From contig JAKSYS010000116.1 of the NCBI GenBank assembly GCA_022925895.1, forward strand, positions 1-64,000: a stretch of DNA of 64,000 bases, written 5' to 3'. Below, one piece after another: positions 33,801-44,032 of the stretch; position 1 is the first letter of the stretch; every line of letters begins with the position of its first letter. The notes under the pieces are model-generated. The model did no database searches. It was not told the DNA's origin and was given only the letters and a program-made list of their open reading frames with translations. A program made the translations under genes and the position numbers. The DNA comes from Fragilaria crotonensis. Taxonomy: Eukaryota > Bacillariophyta > Fragilariophyceae > Fragilariales > Fragilariaceae.

Positions 33801-33885
33801 AAAAGGGAACACAGTCGCCGCGAGAGTCGCCCGCCCAAATTTGCGTGGTGCGTCTAAGGACGACGTCGATGCAAGGGCGAACTGA
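30803..33885 (+). CDS. Acidic single-pass membrane protein with a 12-residue repeat array (two apparent frameshifts)
   Basis: The N-terminal frame (ATG 30803) gives a basic, Arg/Lys-rich head of about 50 residues and one membrane segment, MAALACCGLFLLIIFVPW, fitting a type II protein with a large lumenal or extracellular part. After RPAEHTEEVEE the acidic sequence continues in another frame (about 31200-33212). It contains an array of 8-residue GDEADKET units and then about 14 units of GDKVGDEADEET. A third frame (about 33200-33885) continues with the same Asp/Glu/Ser/Thr/Asn-rich composition and ends RGASKDDVDARAN. Composition continues smoothly across both shifts (near 31200 and 33200), so single-base errors or recent mutations are more likely than separate genes. 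Asn-x-Ser/Thr sites (NST, NSS, NKT, NTT) are frequent. No enzyme domain was seen; a cell-wall or matrix-related role would be a guess. Confidence 0.6.
31309..32262 (+). repeat. Coding minisatellite, 24-bp then 36-bp units
   Basis: From 31309 to about 31450 a 24-bp unit (GAGGCTGACAAGGAGACAGG and four more bases) repeats. From about 31738 to 32262 a 36-bp unit encoding GDKVGDEADEET repeats about 14 times with few differences. Unit lengths are multiples of three, so the frame is kept when copies are gained or lost. The opposite strand is also open for the same reason. Confidence 0.93.
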
Positions 33886-33965
33886 GGTATCCGAGATTTT
33901 CAAACACCCTGGTGGCGAGTCGCTTTGCTGTTGCAAGCATGGCCTCTCATTATACTTACATAACT

Positions 33966-35552
33966 TCACAATGGTTGCCTATAGTCTACTTGTTCAGCTG
34001 CCTTCCCTCGACGTTGCATCGCGTCAAAGCAAAAGCCAATCTCCACAAGTTGCAGCGCCCTCTCTGCGGTAAGGACGGACTTCTTGCCCTTCTGCATCAA
34101 TTTGTATTCCACTCTTTGCGTGTGTACCCACTCTCCTAACCCAGGCGTCGCCTGAGGAACAACGCTGTGCCCGTGCTGTCGAATGAAATCCTTCAAATCT
34201 TCGAACCTCTCGTTCCAAGTCTTCCTCGGGGCTTGTGTTGTACCAGAAGCGAAGCCTGTCACCCAAACCATACCCAATTCGTTGAGCTGGTCAATCTTTT
34301 CCTGTGTCAGTAGGGACTGTTGACCTTCCTGATATGCTTGGTACTCTTTCCGGATGCGTATAATCCAAGATCGCATGGCTTGTTCAGATTTCGGATAGCG
34401 TAGGTGTCCATCTAGATCAAACTTTTCCCTGAGCATGGCTAGTCGTTCTTCCCACGATGGGCACTTCCCCTTGGGACAAAAGACAAAGCCAATTTCGGTC
34501 AAGCGAGCCATACGCTGGGCCGTCAATTGTGACGACTTTCCGTCTTTCAGTTTTCTATACTGTACACGCTGCTTGTTGACCCAGCTGGCCAAGCGGGCGT
34601 TGGCTTTGTCTAGAGTTGATACATTGCAGTGGCCGTGCGCTTTCTTGTGAAGAATGAGTTCTTGAAACATTTCTTCGAATTCGTCATCCATCTTTGGAGT
34701 AATTTCCGAAAATCCCAATCGTTGGAGTTGGTGAACCTGCGATGATGTGAGCTTTGAGGGTCTGCCCGAACAGTGAGTTTTATAATGACTCTGTTGCTGT
34801 TTCCACCAACGGTGCAGGTCTCGATCGAATTCCAATAAAAGCTCCTCAACATTTGACGATCTAACGTCAGGCGCTGATTGAAAGGCCTCTAGCTGCCGGA
34901 AACGACATTCCCAGGAGACGTACATAAAATCGAATCCGAGATCCAAGAGTCGTCTGATTTTCTCATCAGCAAAATCATCGACACTTGTGCCACAGGACTT
35001 GAGTGCCCGGTAGGCCTTACGCTGATTTGCAATCCATCGATGAAGATCCTTAAAACGATCATCGTCCGCCGGAACATTCAAGTCACCATGTTGATCATTG
35101 TACGTTTTCAAGCGAGCAAACATTGTCTCCCAAGTTTTGGACGGTTTCTTGTCAGATCCGCCGATCGAATCTTTGATAGACCGTTTCCGTTTTTTGGCTG
35201 GAGACTTTTCCATCTGGTTGACAGAAGAAGGAGCCGACGAATGACTCGCGGAAGCAGTGGCTGTCAATGGAACTCCTGCAACTGATTCCCTCGTCGAATT
35301 CTCACCGTCAAGATCATTGGTTGCGGGAGGAGTCCCAACATAAGGGTGATCATGCACGTTTGCAGTCGACGATGTAATATAGGCGATAGCATCTTCAATG
35401 TTTTCGAAGACAGAGAACTCGACTTCACCTGGAAGGTCGCTCGAAAGAAAGGAAGAGCAATCAGCCCAGTTCAGGAAGATGCAGTTCCTGACGAAGCCTG
35501 TTCCACGTCGGATTGCCACAAAGCGAAGAGCTTGGTTGGCTGGATCTAACAT
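33966..35552 (-). CDS. Helicase-associated (HA) domain protein with viroplasmin/RNase H1-like N-terminus, 528 aa
   Basis: An intact single-exon gene. Residues about 8-58 (RFVAIRRGTGFVRNCIFLNW...VFENIEDAIAYI) resemble the small nucleic-acid-binding module at the N-terminus of RNase H1 and caulimovirus viroplasmins. A basic linker with KKRKRS follows near residue 120. At least four helicase-associated repeats then follow, each with W-x-x-x-F/L...HG...VP...L..W...QR..Y near residues 135-210, 290-355, 360-425 and 435-510 (for example TWETMFARLKTYNDQHGDLN and TWNERFEDLKDFIRQHGHSV). No helicase motor is present. Such stand-alone HA proteins are, from memory, numerous in diatoms and are presumed to bind nucleic acid. 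Gene order is convergent with the acidic membrane protein, 80 bp apart. Confidence 0.85.
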   Translation of the reverse strand: MLDPANQALRFVAIRRGTGFVRNCIFLNWADCSSFLSSDLPGEVEFSVFENIEDAIAYITSSTANVHDHPYVGTPPATNDLDGENSTRESVAGVPLTATASASHSSAPSSVNQMEKSPAKKRKRSIKDSIGGSDKKPSKTWETMFARLKTYNDQHGDLNVPADDDRFKDLHRWIANQRKAYRALKSCGTSVDDFADEKIRRLLDLGFDFMYVSWECRFRQLEAFQSAPDVRSSNVEELLLEFDRDLHRWWKQQQSHYKTHCSGRPSKLTSSQVHQLQRLGFSEITPKMDDEFEEMFQELILHKKAHGHCNVSTLDKANARLASWVNKQRVQYRKLKDGKSSQLTAQRMARLTEIGFVFCPKGKCPSWEERLAMLREKFDLDGHLRYPKSEQAMRSWIIRIRKEYQAYQEGQQSLLTQEKIDQLNELGMVWVTGFASGTTQAPRKTWNERFEDLKDFIRQHGHSVVPQATPGLGEWVHTQRVEYKLMQKGKKSVLTAERALQLVEIGFCFDAMQRRGKAAEQVDYRQPL

Positions 35553-37413
35553 TCAAAAATGGAGAACTCTTCCTCGAGAAGAAGAGACAGGGAACAAGTG
35601 ATTGAACAATAAACTGGACGATGGTTGTCAACAACTGTCGTCTGGGAATCGGGGTTGATCGATCATCTATCAATGTAACGGCGAATTGTGAGAAGGGGAA
35701 ATTGTTTCGTTCTCCAGTATGAGAACCGTACACTAGCTAGCGACAGTACTGGTATTCACAGTGCAACTACTGTGCACTGGGGTACTGTAGTCGTTTGTAC
35801 AACCTGAATTTTTCGAATCAGAACTTTTTCAAACGACGATGAGTAAGAATGCTGGTATGATACCACTATTCCGCAATACATACGTACAATACGTGGACGT
35901 GCCAAAGAGAGCGTGATGGTACAGTGCGACTCAACCCTTGAGGAACTCAGAACAGACGACGATTATAGCTTCGAAACGCAATGAATACTCTGTTTGCTGC
36001 AGTGTTTGAAGACATCATGCCTCCATCTTCACCACCAAATTGGGAGGAACCTGCCGAGGTTGGCTCCGTACCATCATGCTGTAGAGATCAGTAGTGCTCA
36101 ACTAGACATAAAGGGAGCCATCTTGACCCAATCTTAGTGAGGTTGTCCATACTGGTAATTCTAGTGACGCTATGTTGGCAACTTTCAACGTCAACAAAAC
36201 AAGCGTTTGGCCAAAACTGGCGTAGAGGTTGCTTTCTTGATCAACCACAATAGGTCCAGGAACAGTTGCTCATGCATCCTCAGTGTGCCATTCGAACACA
36301 ACTTCGTACCGACTGTCCCACAGAAGTTCGTCGCCATCATCGTGAAGAAGCCCTTGAATTGGCCTACAAACATTTACCAAAGGATTGAGACCTTTCCAGT
36401 TGAAATCCAACTGAAGCCACAGTCGCCGTCAACCCTGGCGAGCTGTAAAGAATGGAATGTCATGATACTGTTTGGTATTTCATTCGCGAGCTCTCCAGGA
36501 TTCCCACGTGGATTCCGGTGGCGGGATCGCCGTGGCATTGTCCAAGTAGTACAAAGTACAAAGGCCTCTGGCTGACAATCGACGAATTTGATTTGATAAA
36601 TTCGACGATGCAACGTCTGAGTTTCATCTTTGGGGCATGAGCGGCGTCCGACCACCGGATTCCTCTGTACGAACAATACGTTCTTCTCCCCATTCCGCCA
36701 GAACGTGTCTGCCCTCCGCAATCGTTTGTTTGGATCCCATGGCCACTCCTCCGAATCCTAAATGGAGTTCGGTGGAGCAGTTGCGATATGGATGATGCTT
36801 CGATCGACATCCTCTATGGGATGCTTGGAGAGACTCATTCTCATGGTGCAAGTGATACACCCATGTCCTCTCCACACACTATCATGGGCGCTGAGAGGAC
36901 AGTAGACTGTTGACACGAAATCAGAGACTTGCTGTTGTGTTAAAAAAAAATGGAAGTTGAATAATCAAGAACAGTAAACAGTACAGTAGAACATACCAGA
37001 TGCTTCGTACAAGTACCATCACTGGTACAACGTACTCAATACCAGGTACTATGACACACGCATATCAAGCACAAACCTGGAGTACTACCGTAGTGCAAGT
37101 ATGCACTACCGTTCCTACGGAAATCAGATACCTGAAGTAAACGTAGGCATAAATCTGTACGCAGTCCATGTGGGCTTTTCGAATTTTTGACGGACGATGC
37201 AGGTTGCAGGTTGCTGGTGCTTGCGAGTTGCGATTTTGCGACTCGGACTTGGTCCGAGCTCCAAGGGGGTAGGGTTCTTGTTTGCGTACTCTTGCTTCTC
37301 GACTGCCAGAAGGTCACAGCCACAGCGTCAGAAACCTGCAGTCCTACATCCCCCAATGGATTAGGACCCCCATCCCAGCAATAACTTAAGCGTTCCTCAA
37401 CACTCTCGATTTC
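35553..37413. other. Intergenic; possible remnants at 35980-36900
   Basis: A short ATG frame at 35981 (NTLFAAVFEDIMPPSSPPNW) and a 122-codon frame at 36207-36575 look compositionally coding, but I recognise no family and the frame breaks repeatedly. From 36960 to 37090 the DNA is GTAC-rich. Confidence 0.4.
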
Positions 37414-38387
37414 ATGCTTCGCAGCTCTCTGGCTGCCTCTACCATAATGTCCAGCACTACCGCACAAGCACGCACTGGAAATGGCATTGGTAACGCAAAT
37501 GTTTCGACCACTAAAGTCCGACTTGCAGTTCCAACCGGGGCTGATTTCTCAACTCCCCGTCGATCTCCTCAATACCTCTCGCGTCTGACGGACGTCTCTC
37601 AAATGGACATACAATCTGCCCTAGATCAAATGCGATCCCTCCTCAGTGGCAGACCTCAAGTCGTTTACAAGACTGCCTACTATCGAAAACAAACCAAGAA
37701 TCATTGGGCTCGCGATGATCCCGCCTTTGGTGCGCTGCAGGCAGCTTTCTTGACAATTTCAAGCGTCGCCTATTCGATTGCGTTTCGAACAACACTCATG
37801 AGTGGTCTAGCATTCCTCCTGTATTCTCTGTTGTGGAATTGGTTGGTCCCTGGTGTCATTTTGGCAACACTAGGCCGAGAGTTGGCGAATCGACATATGG
37901 TCACCACGCAGTCGTCGAGTCATGTCAAACAATCGGTGGAATGGTTGTATGCATTCGATATTCATTGCAATGCGTTCTTTCCACTCTTCTGTTTATTGTG
38001 TAAGTTTTTGTTGTTGTTTATTTCAATTGAGGGTTTTCCTCGTTTCAGTCGCGCGTATGTGCTTCTCGTTGCGTCTATGCTCAACTCACACTATGGCGTG
38101 CTATCCTAATACAACAAGACGTTGCTCAATTCTTCCTACTACCCCTAGTCCTCGGTCAAACTCTCTTTGCCTTATTGCTCAGCAACACCTTGTACGCTGC
38201 GGCGTTCAGTTGGTACTGGTACATTACACATTTGGGATATCGAAGTTTGCCATTCTTGTCCAATACGGAGATCTTTTTATTTCCCATTGCGGCCATTGTC
38301 ATGGTATATGTCCTCAATATTATTGGATATCCCTTCTCCATGGGATGGAATGCTTCTCGACTTTTGGCTCAAGTTTACTTTTATTGA
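37414..38387 (+). CDS. UNC50 family inner nuclear/Golgi membrane protein
   Basis: Two exons, 37414-37999 and 38119-38387, join across a 119-bp GT-AG intron in phase 1 to give 284 residues, close to the family's usual size. The diagnostic order is present: MDIQSALDQMRSLLSGRPQV, VYKTAYYRKQTKNHWARDDP, several membrane segments, VEWLYAFDIHCNAFFPLF, and after the intron VAQFFLLPLVLGQTLF, LLSNTLYAAAFSWYWYITHL and GYRSLPFL. UNC50/Gmh1 proteins are multi-pass membrane proteins of the early secretory pathway, linked to receptor trafficking and to Arf-GEF recruitment at the Golgi. The splice choice is supported because only the 38118 acceptor restores the conserved YVAQFFLLPL segment. Translation might also start at the in-frame ATG 33 bases downstream. 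Confidence 0.93.
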
Positions 38388-38922
38388 AACACAAATCGGA
38401 GGAGGAACTGGTAACCCAATTGCGGTATCGTAGTAGGCACGGCGAGAATGAACGCGATGCGCTTTGGAACACTCGAATAATTTGCGAAACTAAATAGGAT
38501 GGATGCACACCAATAACATTGGCAATAACTCTAAAGTAGGTTCAAAAATAAAGCGAATGATGCACACTGAGAAATTATTTCAGGTGCGTTCAAGAAAAGA
38601 AATGTTCGGCAAAGGTCCACCAGTTTTCCATACTACTAGTAGTATAACACTTTAACTATCAAGTCACGACAACGGGGAACCGGCAATCCAGTCTGCCACA
38701 TCTGGTCGATGGTCTGTTACAGTGACTAGAGTCTTCGTCCACTGGAATGGTCGTGGCCGACTTCATGGAACAAAATCACAACGAAAAAAAGGCGATGGAC
38801 ATTAATGTTTGTCGTTCGTGCACATTGGAGTTGTAGGACATCAATTGACAGTTTTGAACACACGCAAACAAACACATGTGCGGGAGCGAGGCTCCATGGC
38901 ATGAATGCGGCTGCACGAATTT
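38388..38922. other. Intergenic, no feature seen
   Basis: Spacer between the convergent UNC50 and fibronectin-III genes. Only short frames occur, with no recognisable elements. Confidence 0.6.
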
Positions 38923-39834
38923 CTACAACATTACACAACATGACTTCTTATCCGTCGGCGTGCATCCAACTTGTTCCGTGTCGCAAATCAACTCCTTGCT
39001 CGGTTCACCCACGGCTACACCATCTTTTTGACACAAAAGTCGTACACAATACGTACTTCCTGGCTCCAACGGAGTTGCGACGGCTTGTGTCGTAGCCGTT
39101 GTCGAGACGGAGACCTGGGATGATTTCGAATAGCTGTTCTCGTGAACATGTTTCCATTCCAATACATACGTCACAGAAGTGTCACTGAGGGGTTTGAATT
39201 GGACTGTTATGTCCACCTAGCAGTATCGAGAGTCGAGAGAGAAGAGGTTGGTAATTAGAGCAATCAAATAGCAGAAAAAAAGTCCCGAGACCGAAACAAT
39301 GAAAACTCTCCGCCGTACACACACAAGTACTCCGCAAGAGAATGGGCGTTTCTGTTCCTCAGATACTATCTAGCAAAAACGAATTGTCGTCCTGTGGAAC
39401 CTATCCGGTCCCAATACGTCCAAGGAGTCTAATCCAGTTGGTTTGTGTCTAATCATTGGAATGGTACGCCGCGTCCTTGTTCTCCCACTTGCAGTGTTGA
39501 TACGGTTGTGTGTTTGTGTGTGTACGGCAAATGTGCTCGCTCGAATGTCATACAAAACAATCCTCTGCAGTAAATATATAATATCTTCAAACAAATGTTC
39601 TCAGAACACTGTCGGCAATCTCATGTAGAAAATGGTCCCATCACCGAATTGTTGTGTGTCTTTGTCTACTGTCGTATCCCACCATACGTATACTACAAGA
39701 ACTCTCACCATTGCAGACTATAAATGCTGTGCCCTCGTTTCCAATTCCGTACATTGATCGCAAAATATAAACGACGGAAACTATCTTACCTCTGTAGTTT
39801 CAAGGAGTTCAAGACTGGGAGTCTGGATAGACAT
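38923..39834 (-). CDS. Small fibronectin type III protein with C-terminal CaaX box, 112 aa
   Basis: Exon 1 (39834-39790) encodes MSIQTPSLELLETTE, and exon 2 (39216-38923) continues VDITVQFKPLSDTSVTYVLEW. A 573-bp intron lies between them with clear GT (GTAAGA) and AG (CTGCTAG) ends. The body has the sheet pattern of a fibronectin type III domain: the Y-x-L-E-W strand, the LEPGSTYCVRLLC strand with the characteristic Tyr, and a final GVAVGEPSKELICDT. The protein ends in CVML, a CaaX motif whose terminal Leu favours geranylgeranylation, with a second Cys just before. The product is therefore predicted to be a membrane-tethered cytosolic module, unusual for a domain mostly found outside cells. 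Further internal exons inside the long intron cannot be excluded. Confidence 0.65.
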
Positions 39835-40372
39835 GGTTATGTGGCAATGATGTTACTCAAATGACAATTCAACTGCGAAGCCAAGAAGAGGAGTGAGACG
39901 GAAGGATTTGCTGCCGCGCTCCCCACTCCCCACTCCCCACCGATCGAAAAAATCCAATTGATCCCCAATGCGTTTTATTGGTTGGTTGGGCACAGGCGGC
40001 AGTTGCCGATCCGTTATTTCATAAGGAATACGGAATCTGATAAATGTTGCAGAAATTAAGATTGTGGCGAACAAGTGGCAAGTGTCAAGGTTGGACACCT
40101 CACATCTATCACAAATGTGCGAGACGTGAGACCGTGACGATTTTGCAAATTTCTACTCACACACTTTGCAGTTGCATCAACCGTGTCAGAGTCGTGTGTC
40201 TGGACGTCTCAACTGCCTTCCAACGTTTCTAACCACTGTGAACGGGACGCATAGAGTTACAATTGCATTCTCATTCACCCTCTTGCTCCGTACTGCACAC
40301 TCCTTACTGATTTATCTCAACAAAAGCAATTCGATAGGGACTCCGAGTACCGAGTACTACCCTACTCAAACA

Positions 40373-41497
40373 ATGATGATGCCGATACGGATAGTTTTGC
40401 TGCTAATACTTTTGGTCTCGCCTTTGGCTACCGCATTGCCATCGCGTCGAGTAGCGACTCGACGGACCCTCTTTCGGTCGAAACAAAGAAACAAATGCCA
40501 TGGAACGCACCTTTCATTTCGCAAACCCGCGAGAGATGCTTGTTCCCAATGGTTTAACGATGATTCGTCACTTCAAACGTGCTTCAACCACGCGACCGCC
40601 GGTATGACAAATCCATCCTTGCACATTGCAGTTGACAACACTGTCGTCCTGCAAATTTCGGCGACTAGCAAGACAGCTGCCAATCCCAAACGTCAAGGTA
40701 ATGGTGGTGGTTGGTGGTGGCCAGAATCGTCTCCTCTCCGAGGAGCACCGGAGCGTCAGGGTTGGCGAATCTGTAACTACGAACGCCATGTAGGGCAGGG
40801 TCGAGCTTGTTATGAGGCTGTCCGTGATCAAGTATTGTCGTGGGAGTTTCAGACTCCCCTCGTGGGTATTGTGGCCGTAGAACATCGACCGCGACACCGT
40901 CGTCCAGCTTGGACTCTGCGACAAGAAACCAATCCCAGAGGCGGATTCGATATTGTTCACACCGGAAGTTCGAATGGCGATGATGATACCGATCCACATG
41001 CATGGCGATCGACGGCATCTGCAATACGGATGGGAGGAGATCCACAACGATTGGCCACATACAGTCGATGTCTCCCGTTGTGGTGGGGTGGTAGGGCTGC
41101 ACTTTGGTGCACCAATCCAGTTCAAGTCGTTTACGACATTGTTGATCAACGAGGACCGTCCACCACATACACCTCCAGTGCATACGCAACGACAACGGGT
41201 CACTGGTTGGCGGGAGAAGAGCGACTCACGGTTGCCCTTCGGGATGAAGACGGTCAAGTCCAAGTGCAACTTGTATCGTATTCGAAACCTAAATCGATTC
41301 TGACGGCACTGACGTGGCCTCTCGTGCAAAGGATGCAAGAGCGATTCTTCGAATCTCAACTACAATGGCTTCAAAATGTCGCGAAATCTGCGGCGAGTGT
41401 TGCGTCACCTCATGACAATCACTTGACCCAACCGCTGACATACAATCCCATGCCGCAAGCTATGCCACTCCCGAAGGTGTCCTCGGAGTCAATATGA
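40373..41497 (+). CDS. DUF1990-family protein with signal peptide, 374 aa
   Basis: ATG 40373 starts a hydrophobic leader (MPIRIVLLLILLVSPLATA), indicating entry into the secretory pathway or, in a diatom, possibly organelle import. The mature part has the DUF1990 (UPF0548) pattern: YERHVGQGRACYEAVRDQVL with W following, ALWCTNPVQVVYDIV, GHWLAGEERLTVALRD, then VSYSKPKSILTAL and a terminal amphipathic helix. The family's function is not established; bacterial and plant members occur. The frame extends upstream to 40166, but the hydrophobic leader favours 40373. The gene is divergent from the fibronectin-III gene, with about 540 bp between starts, including a CTCCCCA triplicate near 39920-39940. 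Confidence 0.8.
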   Translation: MMMPIRIVLLLILLVSPLATALPSRRVATRRTLFRSKQRNKCHGTHLSFRKPARDACSQWFNDDSSLQTCFNHATAGMTNPSLHIAVDNTVVLQISATSKTAANPKRQGNGGGWWWPESSPLRGAPERQGWRICNYERHVGQGRACYEAVRDQVLSWEFQTPLVGIVAVEHRPRHRRPAWTLRQETNPRGGFDIVHTGSSNGDDDTDPHAWRSTASAIRMGGDPQRLATYSRCLPLWWGGRAALWCTNPVQVVYDIVDQRGPSTTYTSSAYATTTGHWLAGEERLTVALRDEDGQVQVQLVSYSKPKSILTALTWPLVQRMQERFFESQLQWLQNVAKSAASVASPHDNHLTQPLTYNPMPQAMPLPKVSSESI

Positions 41498-41753
41498 TAT
41501 GCTAATACTAACACAAATCCAAGCTGTGTATGCTTTATGCAGAGCTATCAATACGTCAAGCACAGCACAAAAGTCTTTAAATCACATGCAATTCGCTTGG
41601 GTTTTCAATAATTTCGTACTGCGTTCTACATCACGGCACTGTTGCCTTTCACGCACGGTTCATATCAACTTGGCCACCATCCCAGAAGTAGCCAATAGAT
41701 CTAACAATTAGTCTCTCCGTCATTGCAGAACGCGGATGCATCTCATAAACTGC

Positions 41754-43430
41754 TCAAACAACATTTAATGTGTAATGTTTCCCTGTTCCTGGCGAGCGTG
41801 ACGACCTTCTCACAACGGAGGGCATTGTTGTCAAAGGGGGAGCTGCGAATGGGACTGGTTCTGACCCGGGAGGAAACAAATCACCCTTGTAGGCGGCGCT
41901 CCTTGTTCTGGGAACACCATCCGTTGCTGGCATGGGATCCTCTTGATAGCTGATCCATCCGTCTTGTTCCATCAGCTTATCCTTTTCCTCCTTGTCCCTT
42001 TCAGCTTTAGCCCCCACGATGGCGCTCCAGCGTGGTCGACAACAATATTCATAAACAAGGACAGAAATAATCCAAATGAAGCAAATGTTAATGGCGACTG
42101 AGAGAAAGAGGATGGCGTTGTCTTCATCAGTTACTTGAATCGTGGCCTTGTGAACGGGCCTTTGGTTTTCTTGCGAGGGCGCAAAGGTCGCGGATGCAAC
42201 GTCGTCGGGAACTTGCACACTGTTGTTACCCGAACCAGAAACAGTCGTCATGCCAGGCGACTCGTCTGCCTGGGTGTCTAATTGGATGTCAAACTTGTCG
42301 TCATTCCATTCCTTAAGTAAGGAAAAATCAAACGCTGTTTCAGTTGTAACCAATAGTTCTTGGACCTTGTCTTGCCACGGCGCAAAGTACTTATCCAGAC
42401 CTCTTAAAAGCGTTGTTGGGTGTTTCTTGAGTATGGTGATAATAATGTCATGCACATAGGGTTCGCTGGCGTACGATGCAAATTCGACAGCCCCACCCTG
42501 GGAGCCTTGCTTTGAGTCAAAAATCGTGTTCGAAATGGCCTTCACATTACTGTCCCCCCAGTAAACGTTCTCACCAACGTCAGAAGACTCCATTCCAGCG
42601 TAGACTACATTGAATTCCGTGTTGTTGATAAAATTGACCTTGTCCAAAGTTGACAACTTTGTAGAACAGTAGATACCGACTTGATTCTCCACAACCGACA
42701 CGGACAACATGCTCGCATGATTTGCAGTCGAGGGAAGAACAGCGCGACGATTGCGGTAGAACAAACAATCCTCCAAGAACGGACTTGGACTCCCACGTGG
42801 GTCCTGGACCGCGCGTTCATTCTCAATAAAAAGAGTGCGTACGAACTTTGTGTTCACAGCATTCGATCCTCTCATGTTTCGAAGAAAGACACAGTCCTCC
42901 ATGATCCAGTTCGAACCGCTCAGTGCAAGATCGTTGCCAACAAAGAGAGAGGCCTTGACAGTTTCAACCCGACCATCGCCAGTAAAGGCTACGGTATTGT
43001 TAAAAAACGTAGAGTCCTTCACAATGACTTGGTTTCCATCACAACAGAAACGCTGAATGCACGATGTCATGTGCTCGCAACGAACCCTGCTCATGCTGAC
43101 AAACCCACCAGTATTAAGAACAAAACTGACAGCGAATATATCAACATCGAAGCCCTCGGAACGAGTTAAAATGACATTCTCAAGGATTAGGGATCCGGTC
43201 TCTCGGATCTTGAAGCCACCACCTACGTTCTCAATATCACTCAAGTGAATCACGATCGGGTTCTGTGCGTCTTCACCTTTGATAGTGAGAGTTACGTTAT
43301 CTTCGATAACGACTTGCTCATTCAAGCTACGACTTGCAGTCCAGGTAGTGCTCTCAGCTATGCTGATGCGAGCATCGCAACCGTACACCCCGAGGAGCAA
43401 CACGAGAAAGACCAACAACATGGCTTTCAA
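41754..43430 (-). CDS. Type I membrane protein with right-handed beta-helix-like ectodomain, 558 aa
   Basis: A cleavable signal peptide (MKAMLLVFLVLLLGVYGCDA) is followed by about 300 residues of short beta-strand repeats (ENVILTRSEGF, VKDSTFFNNTVAFTG, MEDCVFLRNMRGS, LEDCLFYRNRRAV, LDKVNFINNTEFNV). This pattern is typical of parallel beta-helix or pectate-lyase-like repeats. A Ser/Asp-rich stalk, one membrane segment (AILFLSVAINICFIWIISVLVY) near residue 450, a CCRPRW stop-transfer sequence and an approximately 85-residue cytosolic tail complete it. The frame is intact. No catalytic residues could be assigned. It may be an adhesin or a carbohydrate-interacting surface protein, but function is unknown. 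Confidence 0.7.
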   Translation of the reverse strand: MKAMLLVFLVLLLGVYGCDARISIAESTTWTASRSLNEQVVIEDNVTLTIKGEDAQNPIVIHLSDIENVGGGFKIRETGSLILENVILTRSEGFDVDIFAVSFVLNTGGFVSMSRVRCEHMTSCIQRFCCDGNQVIVKDSTFFNNTVAFTGDGRVETVKASLFVGNDLALSGSNWIMEDCVFLRNMRGSNAVNTKFVRTLFIENERAVQDPRGSPSPFLEDCLFYRNRRAVLPSTANHASMLSVSVVENQVGIYCSTKLSTLDKVNFINNTEFNVVYAGMESSDVGENVYWGDSNVKAISNTIFDSKQGSQGGAVEFASYASEPYVHDIIITILKKHPTTLLRGLDKYFAPWQDKVQELLVTTETAFDFSLLKEWNDDKFDIQLDTQADESPGMTTVSGSGNNSVQVPDDVASATFAPSQENQRPVHKATIQVTDEDNAILFLSVAINICFIWIISVLVYEYCCRPRWSAIVGAKAERDKEEKDKLMEQDGWISYQEDPMPATDGVPRTRSAAYKGDLFPPGSEPVPFAAPPLTTMPSVVRRSSRSPGTGKHYTLNVV

Positions 43431-44032
43431 TCTGTGACCGCAACAATTTATTAAACGAAAATTTCAGACACTCGTGAATGCCAAAACAGGGCATACTTTC
43501 GTGAACTGTCTACTGTACGTAGTCGACCATTTCTCTATCATTCACATTCGACTACTGTAGTAGACCTATCATACCATCATACTTGTACCTTTGCATATAT
43601 AACATGCATTTTATGTATTGCTTTATGTCTATTATGTCATACTGGGCGAGTATCGTACTTATATTAGAGTTCTATGAACATATGATACAAGTACAGACGG
43701 CTACTGTATACATGGGAAGAGACTCCGAGGTTGGGGTAAGCGTGATATACGTAGAGGATCTGCCCTGCGGCCTGCCGGCGCTGAACAAGCTTATACCCCG
43801 GAATCCTGCCGCCTCTGGAACTTAACCACGAAAAATATACATTTCTCAGACATCAGACTACAGAAGGAGTGATAGCATAGCTTTAACAATGTTGCTTCAA
43901 TGATCCATCTTGATGCATAAGGAATCCCAGAGGACGATGATCCAGGCGAAGTCTCGATCGTGTCGGTGAGCCCGCCGGTGGTTCTCACCGTTTCCACGTC
44001 CGAGATATTCCGGCGAATAACGAGGCAGCCGG

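Noticed and set aside
39370-39628. Small frames inside the long intron of the fibronectin-III gene
   Set aside because: No domain, no splice signals that would include them in frame, and they occur on both strands.
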